A stretch of 64,000 nt of DNA from Prochilodus magdalenae (lineage: Eukaryota; Chordata; Actinopteri; Characiformes; Prochilodontidae). The notes beneath the pieces are model-generated. The model made no database searches and had not been told where the DNA came from. It saw only the letters and a program-made list of their open reading frames with translations. This document shows positions 38,669 to 51,182 of this stretch, piece by piece. The stretch spans positions 35,001-99,000 of the forward strand of contig JAMWET010001352.1 of NCBI GenBank assembly GCA_024036415.1. The letters run 5' to 3'. Position numbers and translations under genes: made by a program. Within the stretch, counting starts at the first letter, position 1; the number at the start of each line of letters is the position of its first letter.

Positions 38669-38795
38669 GGCGCTGTCCAAAGAAAAACATGTATCTCCAT
38701 TTTTATCCAATTTTACTTCTATGCATACGTTGAGTTTTTTCTTCTCCTGTAAAGTTGCCATTTTGGAGACACAAGTTTATTTTTAGGACAGCAAC
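38669..38795. mobile_element. Short MITE, GTCGCTGTCCAAAG family
   Basis: A 127-bp element with inverted ends: CGCTGTCCAAAGAAAAACAT at the left and, at the right, the reverse of the same (TTTTTAGGACAGCAAC). Subterminal TGTATCTCC and TTGCCATTTTGGAGACAC are shared with the copy at 60423-60615. It is non-coding; the overlapping minus frame is not a gene. Confidence 0.72.
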
Positions 38796-41519
38796 AACAC
38801 AGTGGTGCGCATTCATCCTTTGGTGTTGATTACTGTGCTATCCTTCCCTATAGCAGTGTTAAACCAGAGGGGGCGCTGCAGACAGATGCAGGGCAGGCCA
38901 CACTGATTTGACAGCATAAGCAGTAGTGTTACAACTTCCGAAGGCTGATGACATGCATTGTTACAAAGCGATATGTAAACACTGTTGTGTACCTCCGTTT
39001 TTGTTCCAGTCACCCTTTAAGCTCTGATCGGATTTCATGATTAGCAGACCAGTTAAATAGATGGTTCCGTAGATTCAAAAGGAACAAATCTAGTTACATT
39101 AACACTGTACTGCAACAGCAACAGAATTTTTACAAACTGATACACTTACTCTTGTGCACTGGGGTCTATAGGAGCCTATTAAGGCAAAATCACTTTCCAA
39201 CGTTGACACCTCGGAACCTCTATAAATACTAACGCTGGAAAGCACTGCTCAGCATCTGTACAAACATCTGTCATTTATAGAAACCCAGTACATGCAATCT
39301 CACTTAAAACCTGCCAGCGCCTTCATTTAATGCACAACACACAATAAAAGAACGCACATGTACCAGCATACATAACACCTCTCGTCAGTGTATTGCTGTT
39401 TCCATTTAAGGATGAATTATATTTAGGGCACAAAGACGAAAATAACAACAAGGGTATAATGCCAGGAGCAAACAGAGCTGCTCAATTCAAATTAAAAAGG
39501 GTTTACAGATGATTGCTTTAAACCTGACTACAGATGAAAAAGAAGGTTAGGATCTTTGGCATTCAGAGTGTGACTATGTTGTTGGTTTTGGTGTTAATCT
39601 AAATGCAATGCATCTCAGGAAGAAAACCAGGTGCCAAGAATCGACTATTAGACAAAACAAAAGAGCTGATGACTTTCTTTTGATCCCAGCCTTCAGTGTG
39701 TGTGTGTGTCTGTTTATGAGTGAACTCGGTACTGGACACTTGTCTCAAGTACTCAAAGCAGCTGATTTATCCTTCTTAATTACTGGAATACACAGAGAAG
39801 CGGAACACAAAAGGAGAAAAAGTGAAAAGAAAAAGAAGTGGCCCACATGCTGAGTCATCCTGAGACATCCTGAGTCACTGATGTGAAACGGATGAAGTCC
39901 CAGTGAGGGGGCTCTTATAAAGCACCCTTGCAGTGCATCCTGCTGCTGAATATCACACTCAACATCAGGGATTTTTTAAGCAACGACGGGCCGGCTACGA
40001 CAGTCGGAACAAAAACTCATGTCTGATTTGACTGAACGCGGCTGTCACTGTTTCCAGGTCAGCCTAGCTGGCTGTTCTGCTACTGCAAAAACACCAGTTT
40101 GATGTGGTGCAGCTTGTTATGTGTTGTTGCCGTATTCAGCTTTACGTCCCTCCGCCTCCTCATTGTAACATCTTATGATGTTATGCATTTTCAGGTTTTT
40201 CGTTCCTAAGTGTCTTTGGACTGCATTACCCAGTATGCACTATGCATATACAACATTCAGCCACTGGGAATCTTAACCAATCCTGACATCTACCTTGGCC
40301 AATGATCTGTGGGCATATGTGTTGTCTCTGTGGCCATCTTCTTAGTACCACTCCTGAATTTTCTCTCACGCCTTTGTCTTCCAGCTTCCTATGGGACTTC
40401 CTGTCACCCCAGGTAATATTTTCTAGAATCCCCACTCTCTATAGAGCCTTTGCTAACAAGCTAGCAATAACAAGCGTTAACTCTACTTTGGTCATCAAAT
40501 AAGACTCATTTCTTGATTATCAAATAACCACAGTTGATTTGACTGAGGGTTTGATTCCCATCCAGAAGAAAGTGATACAGTCTGATGAAGTTAGCTAACT
40601 ATCCAGTGAGTCGTTTTTGTCAGACACTGGTTCATTCCACCTCAAGACATTGACCAAGTCTACCCAGGAGCTTGGTCTCCCCCATCACATGATTCAACCA
40701 TGCTGGGAGGACATAGAGTAACACGTCCTTACTCCAAGACAGGTGAAGCACCACCACTTGTTTTAAAGCCGCTACTAACACAGTGTCGCTCGATAGCTCA
40801 AAGCACTTGGAGGAGAACACTAACTGCCCAACAGAAGCCTGCATGGCTAATGTCATCCTGAGTGATGGAGAGACAGGAAAAGCCTTCCAGAGAAAGGGAG
40901 GCCAATTATGTTCTGTTGGTCTTTTGGCCACGGGTGGCTGTGATATCACTGGGGGTTGAACTCTCAATCCCTGGAATGACAGGGCCAAAGCCTAGACAGT
41001 TGCTCCAGTCAGGATCCTTCCATTTCAATTTTTCCAGTTTCCTGCAGATGCCATGAGGTGAGCAGAAACTGTCAAGCACTCCACTCCTTTGGTTTCTGGT
41101 TTCTGCAGCTACAGCATTAATGCAGATTTATTTCTTCTCTCCCTACAGTCGCCAAGCAGCCGATGTGACAGGCTGTCTCCTGCTATGACCTCCCCCCCCA
41201 GCATTAATAATTTTCACCCACACCTGTTCCTCTTCCCTGTACATATTTGCTTCTGTGAACCCTGCTCCTTGATCCTGATCAGATCCATGCTACCTAGTGT
41301 GAGTTCCAATTTTTGCATTTGCTTTAATACCAGTAGGGATTTACCAGTGTGGAAAAACATTTGACCTGGCCATAATAACAGTGGATATAGCTAGAAATAG
41401 TCCATAATCTGGAATGTTTCTTGTTATAACTTTTGGTTAAATATCTAAACTGTCTGTTGTGTATTCCCAGGTTTAAATGAAAAGCATTTTCACAGCGTTT
41501 TGTTCACTGTAACATACGT

Positions 41520-42250
41520 ATCCGTATACAAACCGGATTCCGGACGCCAAATTTCATGGCGTCAACAAATCCCAAAAAAGTTGGGACAAGGCTATTTTTA
41601 CCACTGTGTGGCATCCCCCCTTCTTCTTACAACACTCAACAGGCGTCTGGGGACAGAGGAGACCAGTTTCTCAAGTTTAGAAATAGGAATGCTCTCCCAT
41701 TCATGTCTAATGCAGGCCTCTAACTGTTCAATGGTCTTGGGCCTTCTTTGTCGCACCTTCCTCTTTATGATGCGCCAAATGTTCTCTATGGGTGAAAGAT
41801 CTGGACTGCAGGCTGGCCATTTCAGTACCCGGGTCCTTCTCCTACGTAGCCATGATGTTGTGATTGCTGCAGAATGTGGTCTGGCATTATCTTGTTGAAA
41901 AATGCAGGGTCTTACCTGAAAGAGATGACGTCTAGTGCAAACATCTGAGCTTGTGGAGCTTGCTTAGAAATGGCTTCCTTTTTGCACTGTAGAGTTTCAG
42001 CTGGCAACGGCGGATGGCACGGTGGATTGTGTTCACTGACGATGCTTTCTGGAAGTATTCCTGAGCCCATTCTGTTATTTCCTTGACAGTGGCATTCCTG
42101 TTTGAGGTGCAGTGACGTTTAAGGGCCCAGAGATCACGAGCATCCAGTAGAGTTTTACGGCCTTGACCCTTACGCACAGCGATTGCTCCAGATTCTCTGA
42201 ATCTTTTGATGATGTTATGCACGGTTGATGATGCTATCTTACGCTGGGTA
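41520..42250 (-). mobile_element. Tc1/mariner-like transposon with internal deletion
   Basis: Minus-strand transposase remnant in two parts. The N-terminal part (about 42245 to 41932) contains DNA-binding-domain sequence such as VHNIIKRFRESGAIAVRKGQ and VKEITEWAQEYFQK. The C-terminal part (about 41905 to 41598) contains FQQDNARPH, the second catalytic Asp motif, and SPDLSPIENIW with the final catalytic Glu; it ends DATQW and a stop. The segment between, including the first catalytic Asp, is deleted. The terminal sequence beyond the stop contains AAAAAAGTTGGGACAAGG (RC: CCTTGTCCCAACTTTTTT). The plus-strand frame over the same bases is a shadow of this one. The 5' end abuts another repeat at about 42250. 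Confidence 0.9.
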
Positions 42251-42444
42251 ACACCAGCGGTGTTTTGAAAAGGTTGTAGATGGTGCTACATGAGAATGAT
42301 GGGGTTATTAATACCTTTGGGGTGTGAGCGACGGGATACATAGATTGAGAAAAGGTGGTACAGTGCAGTGAATGTCTTGTTTGGTGTGTGGAAATGATAT
42401 TGATATGGGTCCAGCAGATGTTAATGATTGACTGAAATGAGTGA

Positions 42445-42744
42445 TTGGATTTGGGTATCCCAAAGGCCATAGTGTGAAGGAGGTAGCATAGTTTGCAGGT
42501 GTATGGAAACGTACGGCCATACGGGTCTACCAGCATTGGCTAAAATCCCAGTCTACATGACATTATTTTTGGAATTGTGCTAGGCATCCACCAAATCAGG
42601 CCCAACTGCACAATTCTTTAATGCATGAATGGTTGAACATCGATGTAGCCAACATCCAAAACCTGTTCAGTCTATGCCAAATCCAATCACTACTGTTATT
42701 CATGCTTGTGGAGGTATTAGATATGTTTCAGTCACAGGTCTGGT
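42445..42744 (+). mobile_element. Tc1-like repeat 'family X', copy 2
   Basis: Plus-strand translation near 42460 gives PKGHSVKEVA, a stop, then FAGVWKRTAIRV, matching the start of the other two copies. Further right come the equivalents of the LMHEWLNID segment and the tail ending in CATGCTTGTGGAGGTATTAG. Stops and small indels break the frame. It sits immediately beside the 41520-42250 Tc1-like element but is in the opposite orientation. Confidence 0.6.
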
Positions 42745-43384
42745 GAGCTAATGTACACAAAGCCCTTTAAGCCTTAATGTATCCTAGACACATCATGTCT
42801 AGAGAAGGGCATTACACATAGAAGAGCTCAGAGGTCATTAGGTAAATCAAAGTGACTCAAAGCTTATTCATAAGAGCAATCACTAACAGAGCTATTTCTC
42901 ACACTGCAAAAGAACAGACCTTCATTTGACACATCTGCTCACACACGTACTACAGTGTTCATTTGAGACACCTGCACGCCTGCACACGCAGATGTCTGAG
43001 ATTATCCAGGAATTTTTTTTTATTTAAGATGGAAATAAGCAGAAGGTTGAAAAGGAAAAGATGAGTAAAATGAAAGGAAAAAGACTCGGCAGTATTTTAA
43101 ATGTCACTTTGAATTTAAGTGAATGTGTCACACAGATTTTAAGGCCATTGTACAAAAAAGTCCAATTCATATCCTATCCACAGAAGCTTTTGTCCAGCTG
43201 ACTCTCACATGTATCAGAACTTCTCATTAGAGGCTTTCACACAAGCTTGTGGACACTAGCGGTGCACAGATCAGTCAACTTGTCAACCTTACTGCTCGGT
43301 GATGACACTGTAACCTTGATGTGCTCACAAGACTGTGGCACTAATAACATGCCCACATCGGCAAAGACAACAGGTGAAGACCCC

Positions 43385-44160
43385 TGTGAATATCTGGGTC
43401 TGTATTTCTGGCTTACTGAGGGCTAGCAGTGTGATCCAGGACTGGCTGGATAGGACATGTCAGTAATGCCTTGTCGAGGCTTCATTTTATAATACTGTAA
43501 AGATCATACAGTGCATGTCATTATCTCCGGTTTCCTGAAGACGACATTAAAAAGCCATGTGTCGTTGGACAGTTGGCATAACATTCTGCAGTCCTATAAA
43601 GCTTGAGGTAGGCTACTCTCATGTGCACCAGGTATGGTGCTTTAAATATTACTGGGTCTCCAGATCTTCACCATGGGCCAGTGTCTTACTTGCACCTAGG
43701 GTGCAATGAAATATGGATACAAATACGCAAGATTCCTGTCTGTATCTCCGGCTCCCTGAAGGCTAGCATCCAGAGCTTGTTTAAAAGGGCATGTCACTAT
43801 TGCACTGTGGAGTTTGGTGTTATTCTAACATCCCTCCTCCAATCTACAGTGCTGGAAAGATCGTATAGTGCATGTCATTGACTCTAGTTTGCTGAAGACT
43901 ATGATGAAAAGCCATGTGTCGTTGGAAAGTGTGCATCACATCCTATAGGCCTGTAAAGTTTGAAGTTGGCTACTCTTATTTTCGCCAGGTTGCATAAAAT
44001 ATTACTGGCTCTCCGGATCTTCACCATGGGAAGGTGATCATAAGTCAGATACAAATTTGCGAGATTTCTGTCCGCATCTCCAGTTCCTTGCTAGCAATTC
44101 AAACCATGGTATATTGGAAAGGGCACATCATGCTCTTTTCTTGACCTGTGGAGTTGACCT
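43385..44160 (+). repeat. Diverged tandem duplication, about 357-bp unit
   Basis: Successive anchors recur at a constant spacing. GTGCATGTCATT occurs at 43511 and 43869, CCATGTGTCGTTGGA at 43555 and 43912, and CTTCACCATGGG at about 43666 and 44019. Flanking partial copies (CTGTATTTCTGGC, CTGTATCTCCGGC and CCGCATCTCCAG at about 43401, 43740 and 44071) extend the array to a little over two units. No coding domain or known repeat is recognised. Confidence 0.8.
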
Positions 44161-45400
44161 AGTTATTGATTGAGATTTTTAAAGCGATGCAAAGCACATT
44201 CTCTTTCTCTGTGGTTTTTTATTCATGACAGCGATTAGTTGACTTTCAAACATCTGAAGCTGTGTGTCTAGTAGCGCCTTTAACAGTCTTGCCCAGTTCC
44301 AGCATGTCCACTGGTATGCTGGAACTGGTCTGAGAGATGCTTTTGTCACTCCCTTTTTTACCACATCATATAACTGCTTAGGAAGTGAGTCAGAATAACG
44401 CATACTGGAGAACATTACTGTCGGTCTTTACTGCTGCCCTAAAGCTCATTACACTAGTACGCTGCTTCCCATTCAAATGTCCCGATGCAACAATCTACAA
44501 TTCCCAATTCATTCTGTAAGTCTCTGGTCTTAACGAACAATGTAGGCAGTGTAGGCTTACCTATCCCTTGCACTATCACTACTGTTATTGAACAGACTTT
44601 ATTCCTAGTATTACTTTTGGATTATCATCTGAGAAAATGCATTGATTATAAAGACGATGAAAACCATCTTTCCTTTTTTCAGAGCTAGGAGGTAAAAGAC
44701 CATATAGGAACATACTGCTAATTAGCCAATTAGCTTCATCATATCCACTGAAACACACTGCTTGTATTGTGTTGTATTGTGTGTGGACAGTAACTGCCTA
44801 TAAATGGGATTGTGCATTGACTGTTAAAGATTTATTTAATAACTTTTGGAAAACATTTACTTTTATGATTGTCCGACGATAGTAACAGTTTTGATCCAGA
44901 ATAAAAGAATAGTGACGTTAAATGGCCGGATTGGTCAGCCTGGTCAATCCAGCATATTAAAGAGAGCGCAACAACATGATAGCAACTCCATGTGTTGCAT
45001 GAGGTTATTAATATACTAATTTAAAACTCATCATATGTGTAGCTAATCTGCAACATAGAGGACATTCAGGACTTCTGGGGGATGTTCAGTTTCACATGCA
45101 CAATATTATGAAGAATAAAGCCTTGTGCAGTCCACACCACGACCCCGATGAATGTTTTGTTAAGGTTGGTATGGTTGGTAGGTCTCAGCTCTGCAGGACT
45201 ATGGAACAGTATGAAATAATCAGATATTTAATTATCTACAGGTAATAACAATGCTAAATATGAGCTACATATATATAAGTACTTGTATGCAATAGTATGC
45301 TACATATATAGATTCCCAATTGTAATAACCATGTTATATATGTATTGTATATATGTAGCAAGTTATATATGCATATATGCTTATGTATTTATACACGTAT

Positions 45401-45468
45401 GCGCACACACACACAGACACACACAGACACACACACAGACAGACACACACACACACACACACACACAT
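45401..45468. repeat. Compound (CA)/(CAGA) microsatellite
   Basis: Alternating ACACAC and ACAGAC units followed by pure CA; open frames across it are artefacts. Confidence 0.95.
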
Positions 45469-46695
45469 ATCAACACCCACATACAAACAACACACATATG
45501 CACTCTGGAAGTAAGTGGCAATACAGGGAAAAAACATGGAAGGAGGTTCAAGTCTCTTTCCATCTGCAGGCAGGTACAGGCTAACCCAAAAGCTAAATGA
45601 ACCCATCCATCTATTCCTCATCTGACCATTCCAGTTATCCTATTTCAAAACAAAGCCATACAAACACTGTGCAGCTCCACCATCAGTTCCTCTTTCTGCA
45701 TGAACAGCCATAAACACTGGGCCTATTAATCCTGACTGTGAAGTGTGGGAATCCTACATGTAGTGTTCTAAAGAAAAAGAAAGAGAGAGAGTGAGACAGC
45801 ACGCTTCAGATACATACAGGCACACTCTCCACCTATCACGTTCTCAGAGGGGAAAAGCCACCCTGCCCCTCCTTTGTTTCTCACGTTCCCTCTCACTTGG
45901 GCATGGTAAAGTTACTATGCCGTTACCTGAGAAAAGTCAGCACGTTCCCACAGATGAGCTCAGTGAAAGATCTATGTTTACAGAAACGTTCCCCTCAGTG
46001 TAACCTCAATGCAACCGAACAGCCAATGCACATCTACAGTTTGCTTCTCAACCTGCTGAAGTCATACTCCAAACAAATAGGGGGCAACATTTCAACAGAA
46101 CATTGCAAGAAACAAGGAAGGCAGAAAGGCATGGCTCCTCTTCCTCCCTCCTCAGTTCTTACCAATATAGAAGAAATGTTGCATGTTCAGTATCAAACTT
46201 CATCCCTTAACTCAGGAAGAGCATCTCCAGTGGTGGAACCAACACCAGTGTTAAGTCTGGCTTTGCTTCTGTTTGTATTGATTCTACTTCTCTTTGTGAT
46301 GAACCTCAACATGACTGAGAATCTAGAGCCAAAACTTTACAGCACAAAAAGATAATGGTAAGTGTGACAAATGAGGATGAGAGTGAGGGAATGAGGTCAG
46401 TAAAGACATAACGAAAGCATTAAAAGCAATAATCTTGATAATATGTCTTTATAGATCATCATCACAACTGTGCCTCTCTAAAGGATTTCTGTCCACTTCA
46501 TTGCAATATATTACAGCATCATTTCAAACTCTTTAAATGGGTTTTGGGGAGCAGGCATCAACGCTGCTGCTATAAACATCACTTAGTTAGTCGACATTGA
46601 CAAAACTATGAAAACATCAATTACTGTAATAGACTTTTGATGATGGAAAAACTTAAAGACGGTTACAAATCAGGCTTGCACACAATTACAGGCAG

Positions 46696-46697
<2 letters not shown>

Positions 46698-46728
<31 letters not shown>
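46698..46728. repeat. (GT)n microsatellite
   Basis: About 15 GT units. Confidence 0.95.
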
Positions 46729-46730
<2 letters not shown>

Positions 46731-47253
46731 GAACAGGAGGTGACAGGTAGCTGAGTTCAGTCTCATTAGCTGCCTGAAATCGACACTAACACCTACCTAG
46801 GCCTCTGTTACCTGTGTCGAGTCCTGCAGAGGTCAGAGCACTACACAGGTTAGCGCCTGTCCTCCTGCACACACTCAATAGCTTTAATTGCTGCCCGAGA
46901 AGGTGAAACATGTGTGTTACAGCAGGAAGAGAAGTTTGTTGTGAAATAGGGAAGGGTTTAAAGCCTCTAAAAGCTCTCTCACAGAAAACTATTACATGAA
47001 ATAGTTATGAACATGCTGCCTGATGCCTGAGACAAAAACACTGGTCACTCTGCAATAGAAATACAATTACACTCATCATCATAAATAAAGAAGCACAAAT
47101 AGCTGCAGAGGGAATCAACTGACAGGAATGAAACTTGGTGGGTAGGTTTGACATTGTGAGACCTGAGTTGAGTTTCACTCTCGGCCAGACAGGATGGGCC
47201 TAATTACTGTACCTGACAGATGAGTGAACATTAGTGTTATAGATACTAGCTTC

Positions 47254-48265
47254 TAGGGCTGTACCCGATCGTCCTGGGCGACGATTCGACTATTCGTTCA
47301 TGTTTTTTCGCCAGGTACATTATATAGTAATCAGTAAATCAATTTGCATAAGGTTCAGATCTGATGTCCTCCTCATTTAGAAAGTCAGCAGAGTCACAGG
47401 AACATATTTCTGAACTAAAAGAGGCGGGGCGTATGATGATTGATCTGAACTGGAGCCTGATTTAATTACAGGATATAGCGTCGGGCAGCAGTGCGTATTA
47501 ATGCTAAACATTAGCGCTTATAGCTTATAGTCTTTTTAATTTCACTTCTAACAGCTTCTTCAGTAGCAGGACCCTTCGTCTTTCATCTCTAATGAACTGC
47601 TAAATAAAACCAGATTAGTTCATATTTAAACTATTTATGGGGTATTATTACCCGCGCTGAAATAATTATCTCTCGTTTATCGGCAGGCATATTAAGTGAC
47701 AGTACTTATCCTTAAATAAAGATAATCTTAGCTGTAGACAAATAAATATAAATATCTGTAATTTAGGTTCTAAAATAATGTAATTATAATAAAACAAACG
47801 TCTTCGGTCCGTTTTCCCTTCACTGCAAACTGCCGTTACGTCTAAAACGAAAGTCAGCTCCCTCGTTTGGAGCAGTGTTGGATGTCCGAGTAAATGAAAA
47901 GCAGAGTTAGCTTTCATTTGTTCGGGTTGTCTTCTTCAGAAGCTCCTCCAGACTTTCTCTGAGACATCGTTCTCCCCCGTGTTTCTCAGCCTTAGCTTCC
48001 TTAGCAGTGAACCACCAGCGCACGTCGTCACATGGTTTGAATTTTTTAGCAAGCATGAGTCACAGCCCAGCTAGAACTTACATATATGTTTATTATTCCC
48101 CTTTTAATTATTATTAAAATGTCTTTTTACATTCTTAAAGTTCTTGTGTATTTTAGTAAGCTTTAGTCTGCTTTACGAAGCTGTCAGTCGACTTGAAGGG
48201 TCTCAGTCGACTTAAAGGGTCTCCGACTGACGATTCGAATTGTCGACTTCTAGAGGGCAGCCCTA
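47254..48265. mobile_element. Non-autonomous hAT-type DNA transposon with 8-bp TSD
   Basis: This 1,012-bp element has terminal inverted repeats TAGGGCTG/CAGCCCTA and is flanked by a perfect 8-bp target duplication CTAGCTTC at 47246-47253 and 48266-48273. Eight-base duplications and TAGGGCTG-like ends are typical of the hAT superfamily. Subterminal sequence on both sides contains CGATTCGA-type motifs, and a 19-bp unit (CAGTCGACTTGAAGGGTCT) is tandemly repeated at 48185-48222. No transposase reading frame is visible, so it would have needed a helper. CpG content is noticeably higher than in its surroundings. Confidence 0.85.
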
Positions 48266-48294
48266 CTAGCTTCACTTCCATATCAGCCAAATAT

Positions 48295-48400
48295 AACCAA
48301 TTAATCATGAGACTTGAACCTGTGACCCTTTGGGTCATGGATCACCTCTCCTCCCACCAGGCTTTCAGCCACCCCCACCCCTAACATGCCCAACACAACC
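48295..48400 (-). mobile_element. Possible tRNA-derived SINE remnant
   Basis: Read in reverse, TGGCTGAAAGCCTGG and, about 50 bases on, GGTTCAAGTCTC have the spacing and sequence of weak A and B boxes. It lies directly beside the hAT element. No tail is recognised, so this is tentative. Confidence 0.35.
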
Positions 48401-49139
48401 TTTTTTTCCGCAATATATCAAAACTGCTGCCACAACAGTTGTTTTGCCGTATATGACACTATTAGATAATGCCCCTTTAATTAACACCTTTTGTTTTTAT
48501 TGTTCTTAAAATAAAGGGGATGTGAACAAAGCTACACAGACCAACATCTAGTTCTCAATGATCACCAGTGTAAAGAAATCAGACTGGGTACATTTCTCTA
48601 CAGTCAACAAGATTTACATCCAAACTCATTCATGTTCTTAGTGATCTGTCTGACGTGTGGAAGTGGATGTTGAGTGGATGACAGCACGCACTGTGGTGCT
48701 GACGTTTGACATCTGGTGTGAATTCCATGTTGAAGGTAGACGTGTCTCTGACTGAAAGTGCCTCCCCTTAGGAGCATTTATATTTATATTCACTAAGGCA
48801 CTAGTTATTGATACTCTTTGGCCGAGCATCTGTAGGGTCTGAAAATGTGTGTGTGAGTGTGCGGTATGAGAACCATTGTGGGGGGTGAGGTTGTGAAATC
48901 TCAGCTTTTCTTACTTCACCCTATTTCTGTTTTCTGGCCATGTGTGAGTCTTGTTTAGTCACTTTTGTTCCAGTTCACCACAGATCTGTCAGAATACTTC
49001 TCTCTCGCTAGGTTCCTATAACTGCTGCTGGCCCAAAAAACCAAAACAGCAACTGCATCATTCAGAGGCTTATCAAAACATACATTGCGTTTCTGCAGGT
49101 GTGTCAGATCAAGCAAAAAATGAGTCACCTGTGACTGAA

Positions 49140-49430
49140 ACGTGCCTAGAAACGTGTAATACCTCCACAAGCATGCATAACAGCTGCGATTCGATTTGGC
49201 ATGTACTGGACAATTCTGGATATAGGCTACATCAATGTTCAGCCACTCTTGCATCAAAGAATTGCACAGTTGGGTCAGATTTACTGGATGCCTTTCCTGG
49301 CACAAATCCGAGGAGAATTTCCTGTAGACTGGGATTTTAACCACACGTATGACCATGCGCTTCCATAGACCAGATTCAGCTACTTCCTTCACACTATGGT
49401 TTTTGACACTTCCAAATGCAATCACTCCTC
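49140..49430 (-). mobile_element. Tc1-like repeat 'family X', copy 3
   Basis: The minus-strand frame reads FGSVKNHSVKEVAESGLWKR and then RHPVNLTQLCNSLMQEWLN plus IDVAYIQN. A one-base deletion follows; in the next frame the sequence continues as QYMPNRIAAVMHACGGITRF, a typical Tc1-like transposase C-terminus (small-residue run and GG-T-R/K-aromatic). The frame break makes it a pseudogene relic. Confidence 0.65.
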
Positions 49431-49520
49431 CACTCGCTCACTCTCTATATGTATATTTCTCTGGCTCTGTCCTCTCTATATATATTTCCCCCTCATTCTC
49501 ACTCTCTTTCTCATTCTCTT
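49430..49520. repeat. Pyrimidine-rich low-complexity tract
   Basis: CTCTCT and TATATA mixtures directly beside the family X copy; no function suggested. Confidence 0.8.
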
Positions 49521-50515
49521 CTCTCATACATTGCTGGTGTTGCTCTTTTATAAATAAAGGCTCATTAGTACTAGACTCTTCAGGCGGCACTCCGTCTGTT
49601 TATCTGAGTGGGAAGGTGAGTGTATGTTTAGTAGCTCATCATGCTGAGTGTGAGGGTGTGTGCCAGACATGTGGTACTGGCGGCTCTCTCTGTCTGAGAG
49701 AAAGAGAGAGATGGAGATAGAGTACATCTATGTGTACTGTTTTTTCCTATTTCCATCAGTGCATTCCAAGTGGGCCAAAAAGACAAAGATAATTATAGAA
49801 GCGGCTCCAAAAAGCTTTTTGTAAATTGATGCATGTATTCTATAACTTCATGCTATAAGAATAAGTTTGTTCTCTTATGATGAAGTCAAGGTGACTCTCT
49901 AGTGGGCCAAATCAAACATCCTCATGGCCCAGCTTTAGACAGGCCTGGTCAAACTTTGGTCATTTCCTGTAAAAACACAAGGGACGATCTGTCCCAACTT
50001 TTATTTGGCATCTTGATACTGGAACTTCATCCTGTCTGTGTCTCAAGAGGCTGGGAAACTGGGTCAACCTGTTCATACGTGCTGTGTGTGGGTGTCTGTG
50101 TGTGTGTTCCACAGGGTTTTTGAAAGTAGATCCTCAAAACTTAGACCCCCAAACTGTTGACCAATTTTGCCCACATACACAATTACACACATACAGCCAG
50201 TATAATATATATACCATATATTAACACCAGTCATCAAAACAGATGGAGAACACTCAAAACTGTGCTGACAGAGACCCCTGCTCAGTGCCTAAGGCATGTG
50301 TGGGGGGCTGGAGGGAGATGAAAGGCAAGATTAGATCTTGCAGTTGGTAAGTGAAGACACAAATTCAAAATCAAAATTATACTGATGAAGATATGATGAC
50401 AATGGTAGATTATTTCCTCACGTCACCAGAAGACACATCCTTTACCAAGTCTGGAGTTCACTTTGAGTACTCCTTCAACACACTCACAATCATTACATTC
50501 ATCCATCTGGGGAAG

Positions 50516-50630
50516 GGGTTCAAAGCACAACCCACATTACTCACACATGCAGTTACACACTTCCACCAGAGAGGTCTCCAAAGCACCCAATCTTACACAG
50601 TGCAGCGGTAACATTTAATATTTTAGCTAT
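50516..50630. repeat. Interspersed repeat, copy A (shared with 59105)
   Basis: The block CACTTCCACCAGAGAGGTCT, preceded by CAGTTACACA and an ACAACCCACAT stretch, recurs at 59105-59215. Both copies continue to a TCTTACAxAG run. Probably a MITE fragment; ends not defined. Confidence 0.6.
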
Positions 50631-50929
50631 TACCCATAATTCAGTGCAGAGAAGCTCAACTTTGATCATGAAGGAGTCTTCCAGGTTAAGTGTAATATCT
50701 AAGTGGCCAGTTGTGATAGGTGATGGGACAAACAAAGCATAGTTCAGTGGTGCTTCTAGTGAGACAGTTGAGAACAAGGAGGATTAATTGAGAATGTTTT
50801 GCCCAGTGCATTTAAGGTCTCACCCATATGCTAATTAAGACATTTCTGGACAAAAAGAGTAGCAAATGACATAATTGTTTAAAAGAGGCGATAGTTCTGT
50901 AATAGAAAAAATCTGTCTGTTCTAATATG

Positions 50930-51182
50930 GATGGAAATTGTTCTAAGGGGATGCATAGGATATTGTAATTAGGCTACTATTACAAGCAGCTACTGCATAA
51001 ACAAAAACGTAAAACTACATTTACACAGACTGCTCCAATGACTGTCCTTAACACCATGTCAGCATGGCCAAAGACTGCAGTGGTGTAGTGCCAGACTGTC
51101 TTGGAAATTGTTCTAAGGGCATGCATAGTACATTATAATTAGGCTACTATATCACGCAGCTACTGCGTAAGCAAATAAAGAA
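50930..51182 (+). repeat. Tandem duplication, about 168-bp unit
   Basis: TGGAAATTGTTCTAAGGGGA at 50932 recurs at about 51100, and the following ATTAGGCTACTAT and CAGCTACTGC motifs recur at the same spacing. Only the first roughly 80 bp of each unit are well conserved. Confidence 0.75.

Noticed and set aside
40632..40988. 118-codon minus frame near a tRNA-like motif
   Set aside because: No known domain and no clear A/B box pair; the surrounding sequence looks like a decayed repeat but could not be assigned.
41500..41898. 132-codon plus-strand open frame
   Set aside because: Antisense shadow of the minus-strand Tc1-like transposase C-terminus, which contains QDNARPH and PIENIW.
48955..49425. 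156-codon minus frame as a host gene
   Set aside because: The same block recurs at 35.7 and 42.4 kb and resembles a Tc1-like transposase tail; it is a repeat with a frameshift.
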